Shown piece by piece: positions 1 through 7,353 of a stretch of DNA of 64,000 nucleotides; within the stretch, counting starts at the first letter, position 1; every line of letters begins with the position of its first letter. The notes beneath the pieces were generated by a model that did no database searches, was not told where the DNA came from, and was given only the letters and a program-made list of their open reading frames with translations. The stretch comes from Gemmobacter caeni (lineage in GTDB: Bacteria; Pseudomonadota; Alphaproteobacteria; Rhodobacterales; Rhodobacteraceae): contig NZ_QBKP01000003.1 in assembly GCF_003054195.1 (NCBI RefSeq), positions 310,001 to 374,000 on the forward strand, read 5' to 3'. Position numbers and translations under genes: made by a program.

Positions 1-305
1 TCTTCCTCGGCGCGGGCGAGGGCGCGCTCTTCCTCGATCAGCGCCTTCCGGTCTGCGACGGGGATCTGATAGTAATCGGGGTGAATTTCGGCGAAAGCCA
101 GAAATCCGTGGCGGTTGCCGCCGTAATCGACGAAAGCCGCCTGAAGCGAGGGTTCCACCCGCGTGACTTTCGCGAGGTAGATGTTTCCCTGAAGCTGACG
201 CTTGTTTACCGTCTCAAAGTCGAATTCCTCGACCTTGTTTCCGTCCACCACGACAACCCGGGTCTCCTCCGGGTGCGTGGCGTCGATGAGCATTTTCTTG
301 GCCAT
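1..305 (-). CDS. rne: Ribonuclease E, N-terminal fragment (runs off the left edge)
   Basis: Only the first ~101 residues are present. The protein reads MAKKMLIDATHPEETRVVVV and continues through the start of the S1 RNA-binding domain (NIYLAKVTRVEPSLQAAFVD, then YGGNRHGFLAF). This matches the conserved N-terminus of alphaproteobacterial RNase E, the essential endonuclease that starts mRNA decay and processes rRNA, tRNA and probably the tmRNA precursor nearby. I chose the ATG at 305. An in-frame ATG at 323 would add MAQWNT. The catalytic DNase-I-like and C-terminal scaffold domains lie outside the window, so length and completeness cannot be judged. Confidence 0.93.
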   Translation of the reverse strand, partial: MAKKMLIDATHPEETRVVVVDGNKVEEFDFETVNKRQLQGNIYLAKVTRVEPSLQAAFVDYGGNRHGFLAFAEIHPDYYQIPVADRKALIEEERALARAEE

Positions 306-323
306 GGTGTTCCATTGCGCCAT

Positions 324-739
324 GGCCCGTCCACCCCTCCGTCGGGGGTACCGTGGAAGATGCGGGCGGGCAGATGGCGGCTTGTAAGGGCGTGGCTGCG
401 GCATGCGCAGGCCGCAGGCAGGCGCGAAAGCCCCCCGTCGGTCATCAGTGCATCAGGCGCGCGGCTCATCGCGGTTCGTAGTCCCGGGTGACGAAGCACC
501 CAAATGATGCGCCGGGCACCAGGGCGACCGGCGAATTGGCGGCCTTTCGGCCAGTGATTTCTGCGGGGATCAGCGCTGTCGGACCCTTGGCCCCACCCGC
601 GCTTCCGGCAGCGAAACTGGTTTGCGGGGCTTCGCATGTAACGAAATGGCACCCGTCGCGTGACAATAAGGGGAGGTGCCCTCAAAATACAATGGCAAAA
701 TTGCCGGGGATTCGATCCGGGCGACAGCGGGGGTGGACG
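324..739. other. Intergenic region between divergent rne and RTX genes; possible long rne leader
   Basis: About 416 bases with no convincing gene. Open frames cross it, but they lack ribosome-binding sites and recognisable protein content. RNase E transcripts in other bacteria carry long regulatory 5' leaders, and this gap is large enough for one on the minus strand. The sequence is GC-rich with several short G/C runs. A possible minus-strand promoter lies at 636-666. Confidence 0.4.
636..666 (-). promoter_or_regulatory. Possible rne promoter
   Basis: Read on the minus strand, TTGTCA (666-661) is followed after 19 nt by TTACAT (641-636). The -35 box is close to consensus, but the spacer is 2 nt long. 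If used, it would give an rne leader of roughly 320 nt. This is a pattern match only. Confidence 0.25.
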
Positions 740-1711
740 ATGGTGCAACTGTTCGTGGCGGGGGATCAGGTGGTCGCCAACAATGGCCATTTGCAGATCC
801 TGCGCCGTCTGGCGGGGGAATGGGTGGAAATCGAGGTGCAGCCGCAGGGGTTTCTGGCCTGGGGCAACTGGGATTTCCGGCCGGCAGGACAGCCGCACAA
901 CCTGCCGGAAGAGGGCGAGCTTTATGGGCGTTTGCCCTTGCCGTTGCGCCCCGCGCAGGATGGCGCGCATGTCTGGGAACTGCTGGTCAGGCTGCGCGAT
1001 GCGCTGGCTGAAAGTGGCGCGGGGACCGATTTCATCCTGACCGAACAGAACAGCAATTCCTACATTCGGACGCTGCTATACATCATCGGGGACGGGCGCG
1101 ACTGGTCGGCGAAGTTCGGGGACGTGGGGCTGACCGCCTTTCCGGGCTTTGCCCGTAACGTGCTGTTCGGGGTGGAGGTTGACGGCGAGTGGCAGCGTGG
1201 CCTGTCGCTGGATGTGACCGGGACTGTCGGGAATGATGTGATTCGTGCCGGATTGGCGCGGGACCGGCTGTCAGGCGCGGCGGGGAACGATACGCTGGTC
1301 GGCTCGGGCGGGGCCGATACGCTGTCGGGCGGGGCTGGGGCGGATGTGCTGCGTGCCGGGCGCGGAGCGGATGTGGTGACGGGGGGCGCCGGGGCGGATC
1401 TGATCGGCCTTGGCCGCGACGTTGCGCGCGATACCGTGGTGCTGCGTGCGGTGTCGGACAGTGCGACAGGGGCGGCGGACAGTCTGAGCGGCTTCGACCC
1501 TTCCCGCGACGTCATCGACCTGCGCCGGATCGACGCTGACGCCGACCTGCCAGGCAATCAGCCTTTGCATTTCGGGCCCGGCGCCGTCTGGTTCGATACC
1601 GATGGCGCCGATACCCTGCTGCGGGCCGATGTCACTGGCGACGGAGCGGCGGATCTGGAAATCCGCCTGCTTGCCGTCACCGGGCTGAGTGCTGACAATC
1701 TTCTGCTGTAA
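740..1711 (+). CDS. Small RTX (haemolysin-type calcium-binding repeat) protein
   Basis: A 323-residue protein in two parts. Residues 1-160 are a domain I do not recognise, with a central QNSNSYIRTLL motif; similar NSNS motifs occur in some secreted peptidase-like and RTX proteins, but I cannot assign a fold. Residues 160-235 carry about five glycine/aspartate nonapeptide repeats (GNDTLVGSG, GADTLSGGA, GADVLRAGR and similar). These bind calcium and usually mark proteins exported by a type I secretion system. The acidic C-terminal tail is typical of such proteins and there is no N-terminal signal peptide. I chose ATG 740, just after a G-rich stretch; a GTG at 488 in frame would add an unconvincing 84 residues. 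No type I exporter genes are adjacent. Confidence 0.75.
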   Translation: MVQLFVAGDQVVANNGHLQILRRLAGEWVEIEVQPQGFLAWGNWDFRPAGQPHNLPEEGELYGRLPLPLRPAQDGAHVWELLVRLRDALAESGAGTDFILTEQNSNSYIRTLLYIIGDGRDWSAKFGDVGLTAFPGFARNVLFGVEVDGEWQRGLSLDVTGTVGNDVIRAGLARDRLSGAAGNDTLVGSGGADTLSGGAGADVLRAGRGADVVTGGAGADLIGLGRDVARDTVVLRAVSDSATGAADSLSGFDPSRDVIDLRRIDADADLPGNQPLHFGPGAVWFDTDGADTLLRADVTGDGAADLEIRLLAVTGLSADNLLL

Positions 1712-1714
1712 CGC

Positions 1715-3040
1715 TCAGGTATAATCCGAGCGCTGAAGCCCGTATTTCGCCATTTTCTCGTTCAGGGTGCGGCGCGGCAGGCAGAGTTCCTCCATCACCG
1801 CGACAATGCTGCCCTTGTGGCGACGCATGGTGTTGTCGATCAGCATCCGCTCGAAAGCATCCACATATTCCTTCAGCGGCTTGCCCTCTGTGGTCATCGC
1901 CGGGCCTGCCGCCTCGTTATCCGCCATCAGAAGCGAGGCGATGGAGCCGGAGCCGCGCCGGTTTTGCAGCACCGCCCGTTCTGCGATGTTCACCAGTTGG
2001 CGCACATTGCCTGGCCAGGGGGCCTGCAACAGTTGCGCGGCCTCCTGCGCGGTCACCGGCGGGGCGTCACAGCCATATTCCTCGGCGAATTGTTCCGACA
2101 TGCGGGTGAACAGCGTCAGAATGTCCTCGCCCCGCGCGCGCAAGGGCGGCAGCACGATGGTCATGGCGCCCAGCCGGTAGAACAGATCGCTGCGCAGAAG
2201 CTGCTCCAGCGTCTTGTCGGGGGCGTGTTCGTTGCAGATGGCGATGACGCGGGTTTCCGGCGGCGTGCCCTGATCGTTGATCATGGTCAGCAGGCGCGAT
2301 TGCAGCGCGTGGCTGAGGCTTTCGATATCTTCCAGACACAGCGTCCCTCCGCGCGCCTCTTCCACCAGCGGCACGCCATCTTCGGTCGGGCCGAACAGCT
2401 TGGCGGCAAGCTGATCCTCGGACCAGGCCGCGCAGGAGACGGTGACGAATTTCTTCGACGCCCGCGGCCCCACGGCATGCAGCGCATGGGCGACCAGCGT
2501 CTTGCCGGTGCCGGTCTCGCCGTCGATCAGCACATGGCTGTCGGCCTGACCTAGATCGAGAATATCCTCGCGCAGCCGTTCGATCGCGGGGGAGGCACCG
2601 ATCAGCTTCTTCATGATGGTGGAGCCGTCGGACAGTTCCTTGCGCAGTGCCCGGTTGTCCAGCGTCATGCGCCGCGCGTGAGTGGCGCGCTTTGCCAGTT
2701 CGGTCATCCGGTCGGGATTGAACGGCTTTTCCAGAAAGTCGAAGGCGCCCAGACGCATCGCCTCTACCGCCATGGGCACGTCGCCATGGCCGGTGATCAT
2801 GATGACCGGAAGCGCGCTGTCCATCCCCATAAGGCGTTTGAGGAAGGCCATGCCATCCATGCCGGGCATGCGGATGTCTGAGACGATCACGCCCGGAAAA
2901 TCGCCGGTAATGGCGGCGAGGGCATCCTCGGCGCTGCCATAGGTTTCGGTGTCGAACCCCGAAAGGGCAAGCCACTGGCTGATCGACTGGCGCATGTCCG
3001 CCTCGTCATCCACGATGGCGATCTTCATTGCACGGGCCAT
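1715..3040 (-). CDS. dctD: DctD-like response regulator of the NtrC family, lacking GAFTGA
   Basis: A 441-residue cytoplasmic regulator. The receiver domain (about 5-125) has phosphoacceptor D55 in SDIRMPGMDG. The AAA+ domain (about 145-370) has Walker A GETGTGKT at 174-181, and the C-terminus has a Fis-type helix-turn-helix. The sigma-54 contact loop is missing: after LFG (215-217) the protein goes directly through PTEDGVPLVEEARGGTL, with no GAFTGA. Walker B reads LCLEDI rather than the usual LFLDEI. It may therefore not activate sigma-54 RNA polymerase, as is known for Rhodobacter capsulatus NtrC. The gene starts 7 bp after dctB; the start at 3040 is backed by GAGGA, and the kinase stop lies in the same stretch. 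Target genes, probably C4-dicarboxylate uptake, are not nearby. Confidence 0.85.
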   Translation of the reverse strand: MARAMKIAIVDDEADMRQSISQWLALSGFDTETYGSAEDALAAITGDFPGVIVSDIRMPGMDGMAFLKRLMGMDSALPVIMITGHGDVPMAVEAMRLGAFDFLEKPFNPDRMTELAKRATHARRMTLDNRALRKELSDGSTIMKKLIGASPAIERLREDILDLGQADSHVLIDGETGTGKTLVAHALHAVGPRASKKFVTVSCAAWSEDQLAAKLFGPTEDGVPLVEEARGGTLCLEDIESLSHALQSRLLTMINDQGTPPETRVIAICNEHAPDKTLEQLLRSDLFYRLGAMTIVLPPLRARGEDILTLFTRMSEQFAEEYGCDAPPVTAQEAAQLLQAPWPGNVRQLVNIAERAVLQNRRGSGSIASLLMADNEAAGPAMTTEGKPLKEYVDAFERMLIDNTMRRHKGSIVAVMEELCLPRRTLNEKMAKYGLQRSDYT

Positions 3041-3047
3041 TTGGTCC

Positions 3048-4811
3048 TCATTCTGCTGCCCTGGCTTCGCCGGTCAATATGGGAAGCTGCATTTCGAATA
3101 CAGCCCCCCCGCCGTCCGCATTCCGCGCGGTCAGCCGGCCGCCAAGGTCGGTGACGATCCCCGAGGAGATGGCAAGGCCCAGCCCCACCCCCTCGCCGGG
3201 TTTCTTGGTTGTGTAGAAAGGCTCGAACACGTTTTCGAGTTCCTTGATCCCGTGCCCGTTGTCGCGCACGTTCAGGATTGCAGTTTCCCCCGCCGACAGC
3301 AGCAGGTCGATCTGCGGCTGCCGGGTTTCCTTCGTGGCGTCCAGCGCATTGCGCAGAAGGTTGATGATGACCTGTTCCAGACGGATCCGGTCGGCCATCA
3401 CCATGACGGGCGTGCGGGGCAGGGTGCGGGTGATGCGCACGGTGCGCGCCTTCAGTTGCGGTTCCATCATCGCCAGTGCGTTGGAGACAGAGTTGCGCAG
3501 GTCCACCGGCTCGAACGCCTCGCCGCCCTTGCGGGCATAGGATTTCAGTTGCCGGGTGATCGCGCCCATGCGGTCGATCAGATCGTCGATGCGCTGGAAG
3601 GAAGACAGTGCCTCCTCCGGCCGTTTGCGTTGCAAGAGCAGCCGCGCGCCCGCCAGATAGGTTTTCATCGCCGCAAGCGGCTGGTTGAGCTCGTGGCTGA
3701 CGGCCGCCGACATCTCGCCCAAGGCGGCGAGTTTCGACGATTGCGCCAGCGTCAGTTCCGCCACGGCAAGGTTCTTCTGCACCTTCTCGCGCTCCGCGAT
3801 CTCGCGTTGCAGCCGGGCGTTCAGCAGCCGCAGTTCCGCGCTTTCGCGCTGATAGGTGACGCTGCGCGACCAGGCGCGGCGTGAGAGCATGTAGAAGGTC
3901 ACGGCCAGCAGGATGGCAAAACCCATGATTTCCAGCGCGATGACGCCATTCACCCGCTCGCGCACCGAATCGTAGGCGGTATAGGTGATGATGCGCCAGC
4001 CGCGGAAGGCGACGCGGGTTTCGGTCTTCATCACCGCCTCGCCGCTGAGATAGGCGTCCGGCGGTTCCTGCGCCCAGTCGGCGGCGCCCTGGAGCGCGCG
4101 GCGGATGGCAGAGGGCGCATCCCGCGCCTCCAGCGCGCGGGCCAGCGGCAGGCCACGCCAGCGGGGTTCGGTGGCCAGAAGCACCGTGCCCTCGCTGTCG
4201 GTCACCAGAACCGCATCCTGCAACCCGGCCCAGGCGCGTTCATATTTCATCAGATCGACCGCGACGACGATGACGCCCAGAACCTGATTGTCAGACCGGA
4301 CGGCGCGGGAATAGGTGAAATCGAAGCCCGGCGTTTCGCGCGGGGCCACGGTGAAGATCGTGTCTTTGGCCCGCTGCGCCTCGATATACTGGGGCGCGCT
4401 GCGCAGGTTGGCGCCAAGCTGGTTGCGGTTGGTCGCGCCGACGATCCGTCCCTCGGCATCCAGAAGGATGATCGAGGCGGCGCCGATCTCGCTTTGAAAC
4501 GAGATGAGGCGGGCGGAGGTGGCGGAATATTCCTTCCGCGTCAGCGCGCCGATCAGTTCGGGGTCGCGCGCCAGCAAGAGCGGCACCACCGAGGTGCGCT
4601 GCAACTCCGAAATCATGTTGCCGGAGTAAAGTGCCAGCCGCAGTTCGGCCCGGTTGCGGGTGACTTCGGTAAAGCGTTCCGACAGCCAGCGGTTGGTGAC
4701 CAGAACCACAACGGCGCCGAAGATGACCAGCAGCAGCACGACAAGCTTCAGGCGCCAGGAAATCCCGGCGTTTTCGGCTTTCATCTCGGGCTCGGGTGCG
4801 GCGTCCTGCAT
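3048..4811 (-). CDS. dctB: DctB-like C4-dicarboxylate sensor histidine kinase
   Basis: A 587-residue inner-membrane kinase. TM1 (about 22-42) is followed by a periplasmic double-PAS/Cache-type sensor (about 45-290) and TM2 (about 292-312). A coiled-coil linker leads to the HisKA domain with H-box SHELNQPLAAMKTY. The ATPase domain has N-box INLLRNALDA and G-boxes DNGHGI and GVGLGLAISSGIV. The H-box wording and the layout match DctB, which senses succinate, fumarate or malate and phosphorylates DctD. It forms an operon with dctD immediately downstream. No dctA or TRAP transporter lies in the window, so the ligand is inferred from the family. Confidence 0.88.
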   Translation of the reverse strand: MQDAAPEPEMKAENAGISWRLKLVVLLLVIFGAVVVLVTNRWLSERFTEVTRNRAELRLALYSGNMISELQRTSVVPLLLARDPELIGALTRKEYSATSARLISFQSEIGAASIILLDAEGRIVGATNRNQLGANLRSAPQYIEAQRAKDTIFTVAPRETPGFDFTYSRAVRSDNQVLGVIVVAVDLMKYERAWAGLQDAVLVTDSEGTVLLATEPRWRGLPLARALEARDAPSAIRRALQGAADWAQEPPDAYLSGEAVMKTETRVAFRGWRIITYTAYDSVRERVNGVIALEIMGFAILLAVTFYMLSRRAWSRSVTYQRESAELRLLNARLQREIAEREKVQKNLAVAELTLAQSSKLAALGEMSAAVSHELNQPLAAMKTYLAGARLLLQRKRPEEALSSFQRIDDLIDRMGAITRQLKSYARKGGEAFEPVDLRNSVSNALAMMEPQLKARTVRITRTLPRTPVMVMADRIRLEQVIINLLRNALDATKETRQPQIDLLLSAGETAILNVRDNGHGIKELENVFEPFYTTKKPGEGVGLGLAISSGIVTDLGGRLTARNADGGGAVFEMQLPILTGEARAAE

Positions 4812-4861
4812 GATCGGCGCAGTCTAGGCGCGGCGCCGGGGGGCCTCAAGGCCGCAGCGCG

Positions 4862-5530
4862 TCAGGCCAGCGCCATCTTGCCGACCAGCGCCGCAAACAG
4901 CGCCGCGCCATCGGCCCCGCCCTGCGCGGCCTCGACCGCGCGTTCGGGGTGGGGCATCATGCCCAGCACGCGGCGGTTGGCCGAAAGGATACCTGCGATA
5001 TCCTCCATCGAGCCGTTGGGATTGGCGGTGTAGCGGAAGGCCACGCGATCCTCGCCCTTCAGGCGCGCCAGCGTTTCGACATCGGCGGTATAGTTGCCAT
5101 CGTGATGCGCGACCGGGAAGCTGACCTTCTGGCCGGCGCTGTAGCCTGCGGTAAAGGCGCTGTCGGTGGTGGCCACGGTCATCTCTACCGGCTTGCAGAT
5201 GAATTTCAGCCCCGCATTGCGCATCAGCGCGCCCGGCAGCAGGTGCATTTCGGTCAGCACCTGAAAGCCGTTGCAGATGCCGATAACATAGCCGCCCCGG
5301 TCGGCATGGGCCTTGACCGCGGGGGCGATGGGCGATTGCGCGGCAATCGCGCCGCAGCGCAGATAGTCACCAAAGGAAAAGCCACCCGGCACGCCCACGA
5401 CATCGACGCCCGCAGGCAGTTCGCTGTCCTTGTGCCAGATGCGCACGACCTCGGCCCCTGCCTTTTCGAAGGCGACGGCAAGGTCGCGGTCGCAGTTGGA
5501 ACCGGGGAAGGTGACGACGGCGGCTTTCAT
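4862..5530 (-). CDS. purQ: Phosphoribosylformylglycinamidine synthase subunit I
   Basis: A 222-residue class I glutamine amidotransferase. It supplies ammonia to PurL, converting FGAR to FGAM in purine synthesis as part of the PurSQL complex. Visible features are the N-terminal FPGSNCDRD, the oxyanion region VPGGFSFGDYLRCGA, the nucleophile C86 in GICNGFQVL, and the C-terminal MMPHPERA holding the His/Glu of the triad. Length is normal for the small subunit. The partner purS, usually immediately upstream, is absent: upstream lies the tmRNA gene. The gene may share read-through from tmRNA or have its own promoter in the short gap. Confidence 0.96.
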   Translation of the reverse strand: MKAAVVTFPGSNCDRDLAVAFEKAGAEVVRIWHKDSELPAGVDVVGVPGGFSFGDYLRCGAIAAQSPIAPAVKAHADRGGYVIGICNGFQVLTEMHLLPGALMRNAGLKFICKPVEMTVATTDSAFTAGYSAGQKVSFPVAHHDGNYTADVETLARLKGEDRVAFRYTANPNGSMEDIAGILSANRRVLGMMPHPERAVEAAQGGADGAALFAALVGKMALA

Positions 5531-5654
5531 CGGGCGATCCTTTCAGGGGCAGGCCGCAGGGCAGCAAAAGCGCGGCGGCCGAGGATGCGCAGCCCATAAC
5601 GCAAAGCCCCTGCCGCTTCCAGCCCCTTCGCGGGCGGATGCTGCGGAAATGAGA

Positions 5655-5976
5655 AGGGAAAGGTGCCGGATTCTGTTGCCAGGCTCCGGCGGGCCCCGCC
5701 TTAGGCGGCTAAGCGTAAGGACTTAAGTTTCGGTTACCCGAGCTGCTTACGCAGCCAGAGCGACCGGAGCACGGTTGTCGTTGGCAACTGTACTTTTGGA
5801 CCGATAACGGTGGTACCTCACCGAGCGAAAGCTGGCCTCTTTAGACGTCCGTCGATCCTGTTTCGGCCCCCGCCACGCCCAACGAGCGGTGAATGGTGGA
5901 GCCGCCGGGTACCGCCCCCGGGTCCGATCCGTTTATTACAGGTGCGTTTATCGCCATAGTCCGGGCGAACCCGAAC
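5655..5976 (-). ncRNA. ssrA: tmRNA, circularly permuted two-piece form
   Basis: The RNA rescues stalled ribosomes and adds a degradation tag. On the minus strand the acceptor piece comes first and ends in GGCGGCTCCACCA (CCA end at 5894); its T-arm has stem CCGGG/CCCGG. A short intervening segment (about 5893-5871) follows, to be cut out. The coding piece starts near 5870 with GGGGCCGAAACAGGATCGAC; its GGGGCC pairs with GGCTCC of the acceptor strand, rebuilding the tRNA-like stem. The tag frame is at 5785-5747 and encodes ANDNRAPVALAA then TAA. A hairpin GCCGGA...TCCGGC (5690-5665) lies at the 3' end. Permutation is the known alphaproteobacterial arrangement. Ends are estimates to within about 10 nt. 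Confidence 0.95.
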
Positions 5977-5982
5977 GCGCCA

Positions 5983-6011
5983 GATATAGGCGGGGCGGGG
6001 CGGGGGCGCAA
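5983..6011 (-). promoter_or_regulatory. ssrA promoter
   Basis: On the minus strand, TTGCGC (6011-6006), a 17-nt C-rich spacer, and TATATC (5988-5983) form a housekeeping-type promoter. It lies 7-8 nt upstream of the expected 5' end of the tmRNA precursor. Spacing is ideal and the -10 box is the only AT-rich hexamer in the area. Confidence 0.65.
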
Positions 6012-6021
6012 GCGGCGCAAT

Positions 6022-6053
6022 GAAAAAGGCCCGGCGCATGCACCGGGCCTTTC
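6022..6053 (-). terminator. Rho-independent terminator of the binding-protein gene
   Basis: On the minus strand, AGGCCCGG, an 8-nt loop, and CCGGGCCT are followed by a run of T residues. It lies 17 bp beyond the stop codon at 6070 and just upstream of the ssrA promoter, insulating the two units. Confidence 0.85.
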
Positions 6054-6069
6054 GTTAGGATGGCGTGGA

Positions 6070-7116
6070 TCAGAAGCCCGCCTTGATCGCCTCGAATTCC
6101 TCGATCATCTTGGCGCGCATCTCTGCCGGAACCGGGGTCTGAGCCAGAATCGGCCCCTCGACCGGATCGACGTAAGCCGCCTTGAGCTCCTCGGCCGGGA
6201 TTTCCTTCATCGCAGCGTCGTTCGACAGTGCATAGCCCAGCTCTTCCAGCAGTGCCGGAGCCGACGAGGGCGCCAGCAGGCTGTTGATGAAGTCATAGGC
6301 CTTGTCTTCCTTCCCGGGCGCGTCCTTCATGTTGACATAGCCGCAGAACCAGGTCGTCGCGCCCTCAGTGGGGGTGCGCTGGAAGCCGACCGGGAAATCC
6401 TCGGCCTTCAGCGTCGCCACGCCGTCGTTCCACGACCAGGCCACCAGAACCTCGCCCGTGGCCATCAGTTGTGCCATTTCGGCCGGGTCGGACCAGTAGG
6501 CGCGGACATTCGGATGCACTTCGCGCAGCCAGTCGGCAGCGGCCTTGAACTGCTCGTCCGTCACATTGTCCCACTGGGTCAGGCCGGTGGCGAGGAAGGC
6601 CAGAGACCACACATCGTCGGTGCTGTCCGGCAGCGAGATGCGGCCCGCGTATTTCGGGTCCTTGAACACCTGAAGCGAGGCCACATCGGCCTCAGGCACT
6701 TCCTTGGTGTTGTAGGCGATGGCGGTGTAAGCGTAATCGGTCGGGATGAACCAGACGCCCGCGTCGTCCTTGAAGATAGGCGAGTTCAGCAGGCGCGGCG
6801 CGATATTGCCGAATTCCGGGATCTTGGCCGGGTCCCACGGCTCGATCAGCCCGGCGTCGCGATAGCGCCCGACATGGGCGGCGCAGGGGTGGACCACATC
6901 GGTCTTGAACCCGGACGAGGCTTTCTGGAACGCTTCGTCATCATCGGCGAAGAAGCTGTAGGTGGGTTTGTCGCCATTCTTGGCGACATAGCTGGTCAGA
7001 ACGCCGTCGATTTCCCAGCCGGCCCAGTCGAGCACGGTGAACTCCGGGTCGGCGGCAAGGGCGGGCGCGGCCAGCAGGACGGCGGCACTGGACAGGATAA
7101 GGCTGCGAAAGGTCAT
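6070..7116 (-). CDS. Periplasmic polyamine-type ABC substrate-binding protein (solitary)
   Basis: 348 residues with signal peptide MTFRSLILSSAAVLLAAPALA. The mature protein has the PotD/PotF-type bilobal layout (FTVLDWAGWEIDG, an FFADDDEAF stretch, VWFIPTDYAYTAIAYNT, and the late segment YDFINSLL). It probably binds a polyamine or related cation for an ABC importer. No permease or ATPase gene is adjacent, so it must work with a distant transporter or act as a sensor. I chose ATG 7116, preceded by GAGGAA, because it begins exactly at the signal peptide; a longer in-frame start at 7155 would place 13 residues before it. It is divergent from a class V aminotransferase. Ligand is uncertain. Confidence 0.82.
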   Translation of the reverse strand: MTFRSLILSSAAVLLAAPALAADPEFTVLDWAGWEIDGVLTSYVAKNGDKPTYSFFADDDEAFQKASSGFKTDVVHPCAAHVGRYRDAGLIEPWDPAKIPEFGNIAPRLLNSPIFKDDAGVWFIPTDYAYTAIAYNTKEVPEADVASLQVFKDPKYAGRISLPDSTDDVWSLAFLATGLTQWDNVTDEQFKAAADWLREVHPNVRAYWSDPAEMAQLMATGEVLVAWSWNDGVATLKAEDFPVGFQRTPTEGATTWFCGYVNMKDAPGKEDKAYDFINSLLAPSSAPALLEELGYALSNDAAMKEIPAEELKAAYVDPVEGPILAQTPVPAEMRAKMIEEFEAIKAGF

Positions 7117-7200
7117 GGGTGTTCCTCGGCTGTTGGTCACGGCCCACTCCCCCAAGCGGCCATGTCGGGGACGAAGCTAAGCGAGGGGATTCGGTGTCTC

Positions 7201-7259
7201 AAGCGGAAATTCCGCTTCCGGGGTCTGGGGTTGCGAAAAAATGCGCATTTTGATCAAAA
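7201..7259. promoter_or_regulatory. Palindrome cluster between divergent genes
   Basis: The 237-bp gap between the binding protein and the aminotransferase holds three palindromes. AAGCGGAA-A-TTCCGCTT is at 7201-7217. AAAATGCGCATTTT is at 7238-7251. TTTTGATCAAAA is at 7248-7259 and overlaps the second. The AT-rich pair stands out from the GC-rich surroundings and is a good candidate operator for one or both genes. No regulator gene is adjacent. Confidence 0.45.
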
Positions 7260-7353
7260 AATCGGCGCAGGCGGTGCCGGGTGAAGGCTGTGGCGCTTGC
7301 GGTGTCTGCGGCTCTGGGTCAGGATCGCGCCGGAACATCAGCAAGAGGGTGAT

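Noticed and set aside
700-720. A tRNA T-arm-like stretch (GGATTCGATCC)
   Set aside because: No acceptor, D or anticodon stems can be drawn around it.
488-739. An 84-residue N-terminal extension of the RTX protein from a GTG at 488
   Set aside because: The extension has low-complexity composition and no ribosome-binding site; ATG 740 starts a coherent domain.
6022-6053. A small plus-strand terminator for a gene upstream of ssrA
   Set aside because: The T-run is on the minus strand and the nearest plus-strand gene is absent; it belongs to the binding-protein gene.
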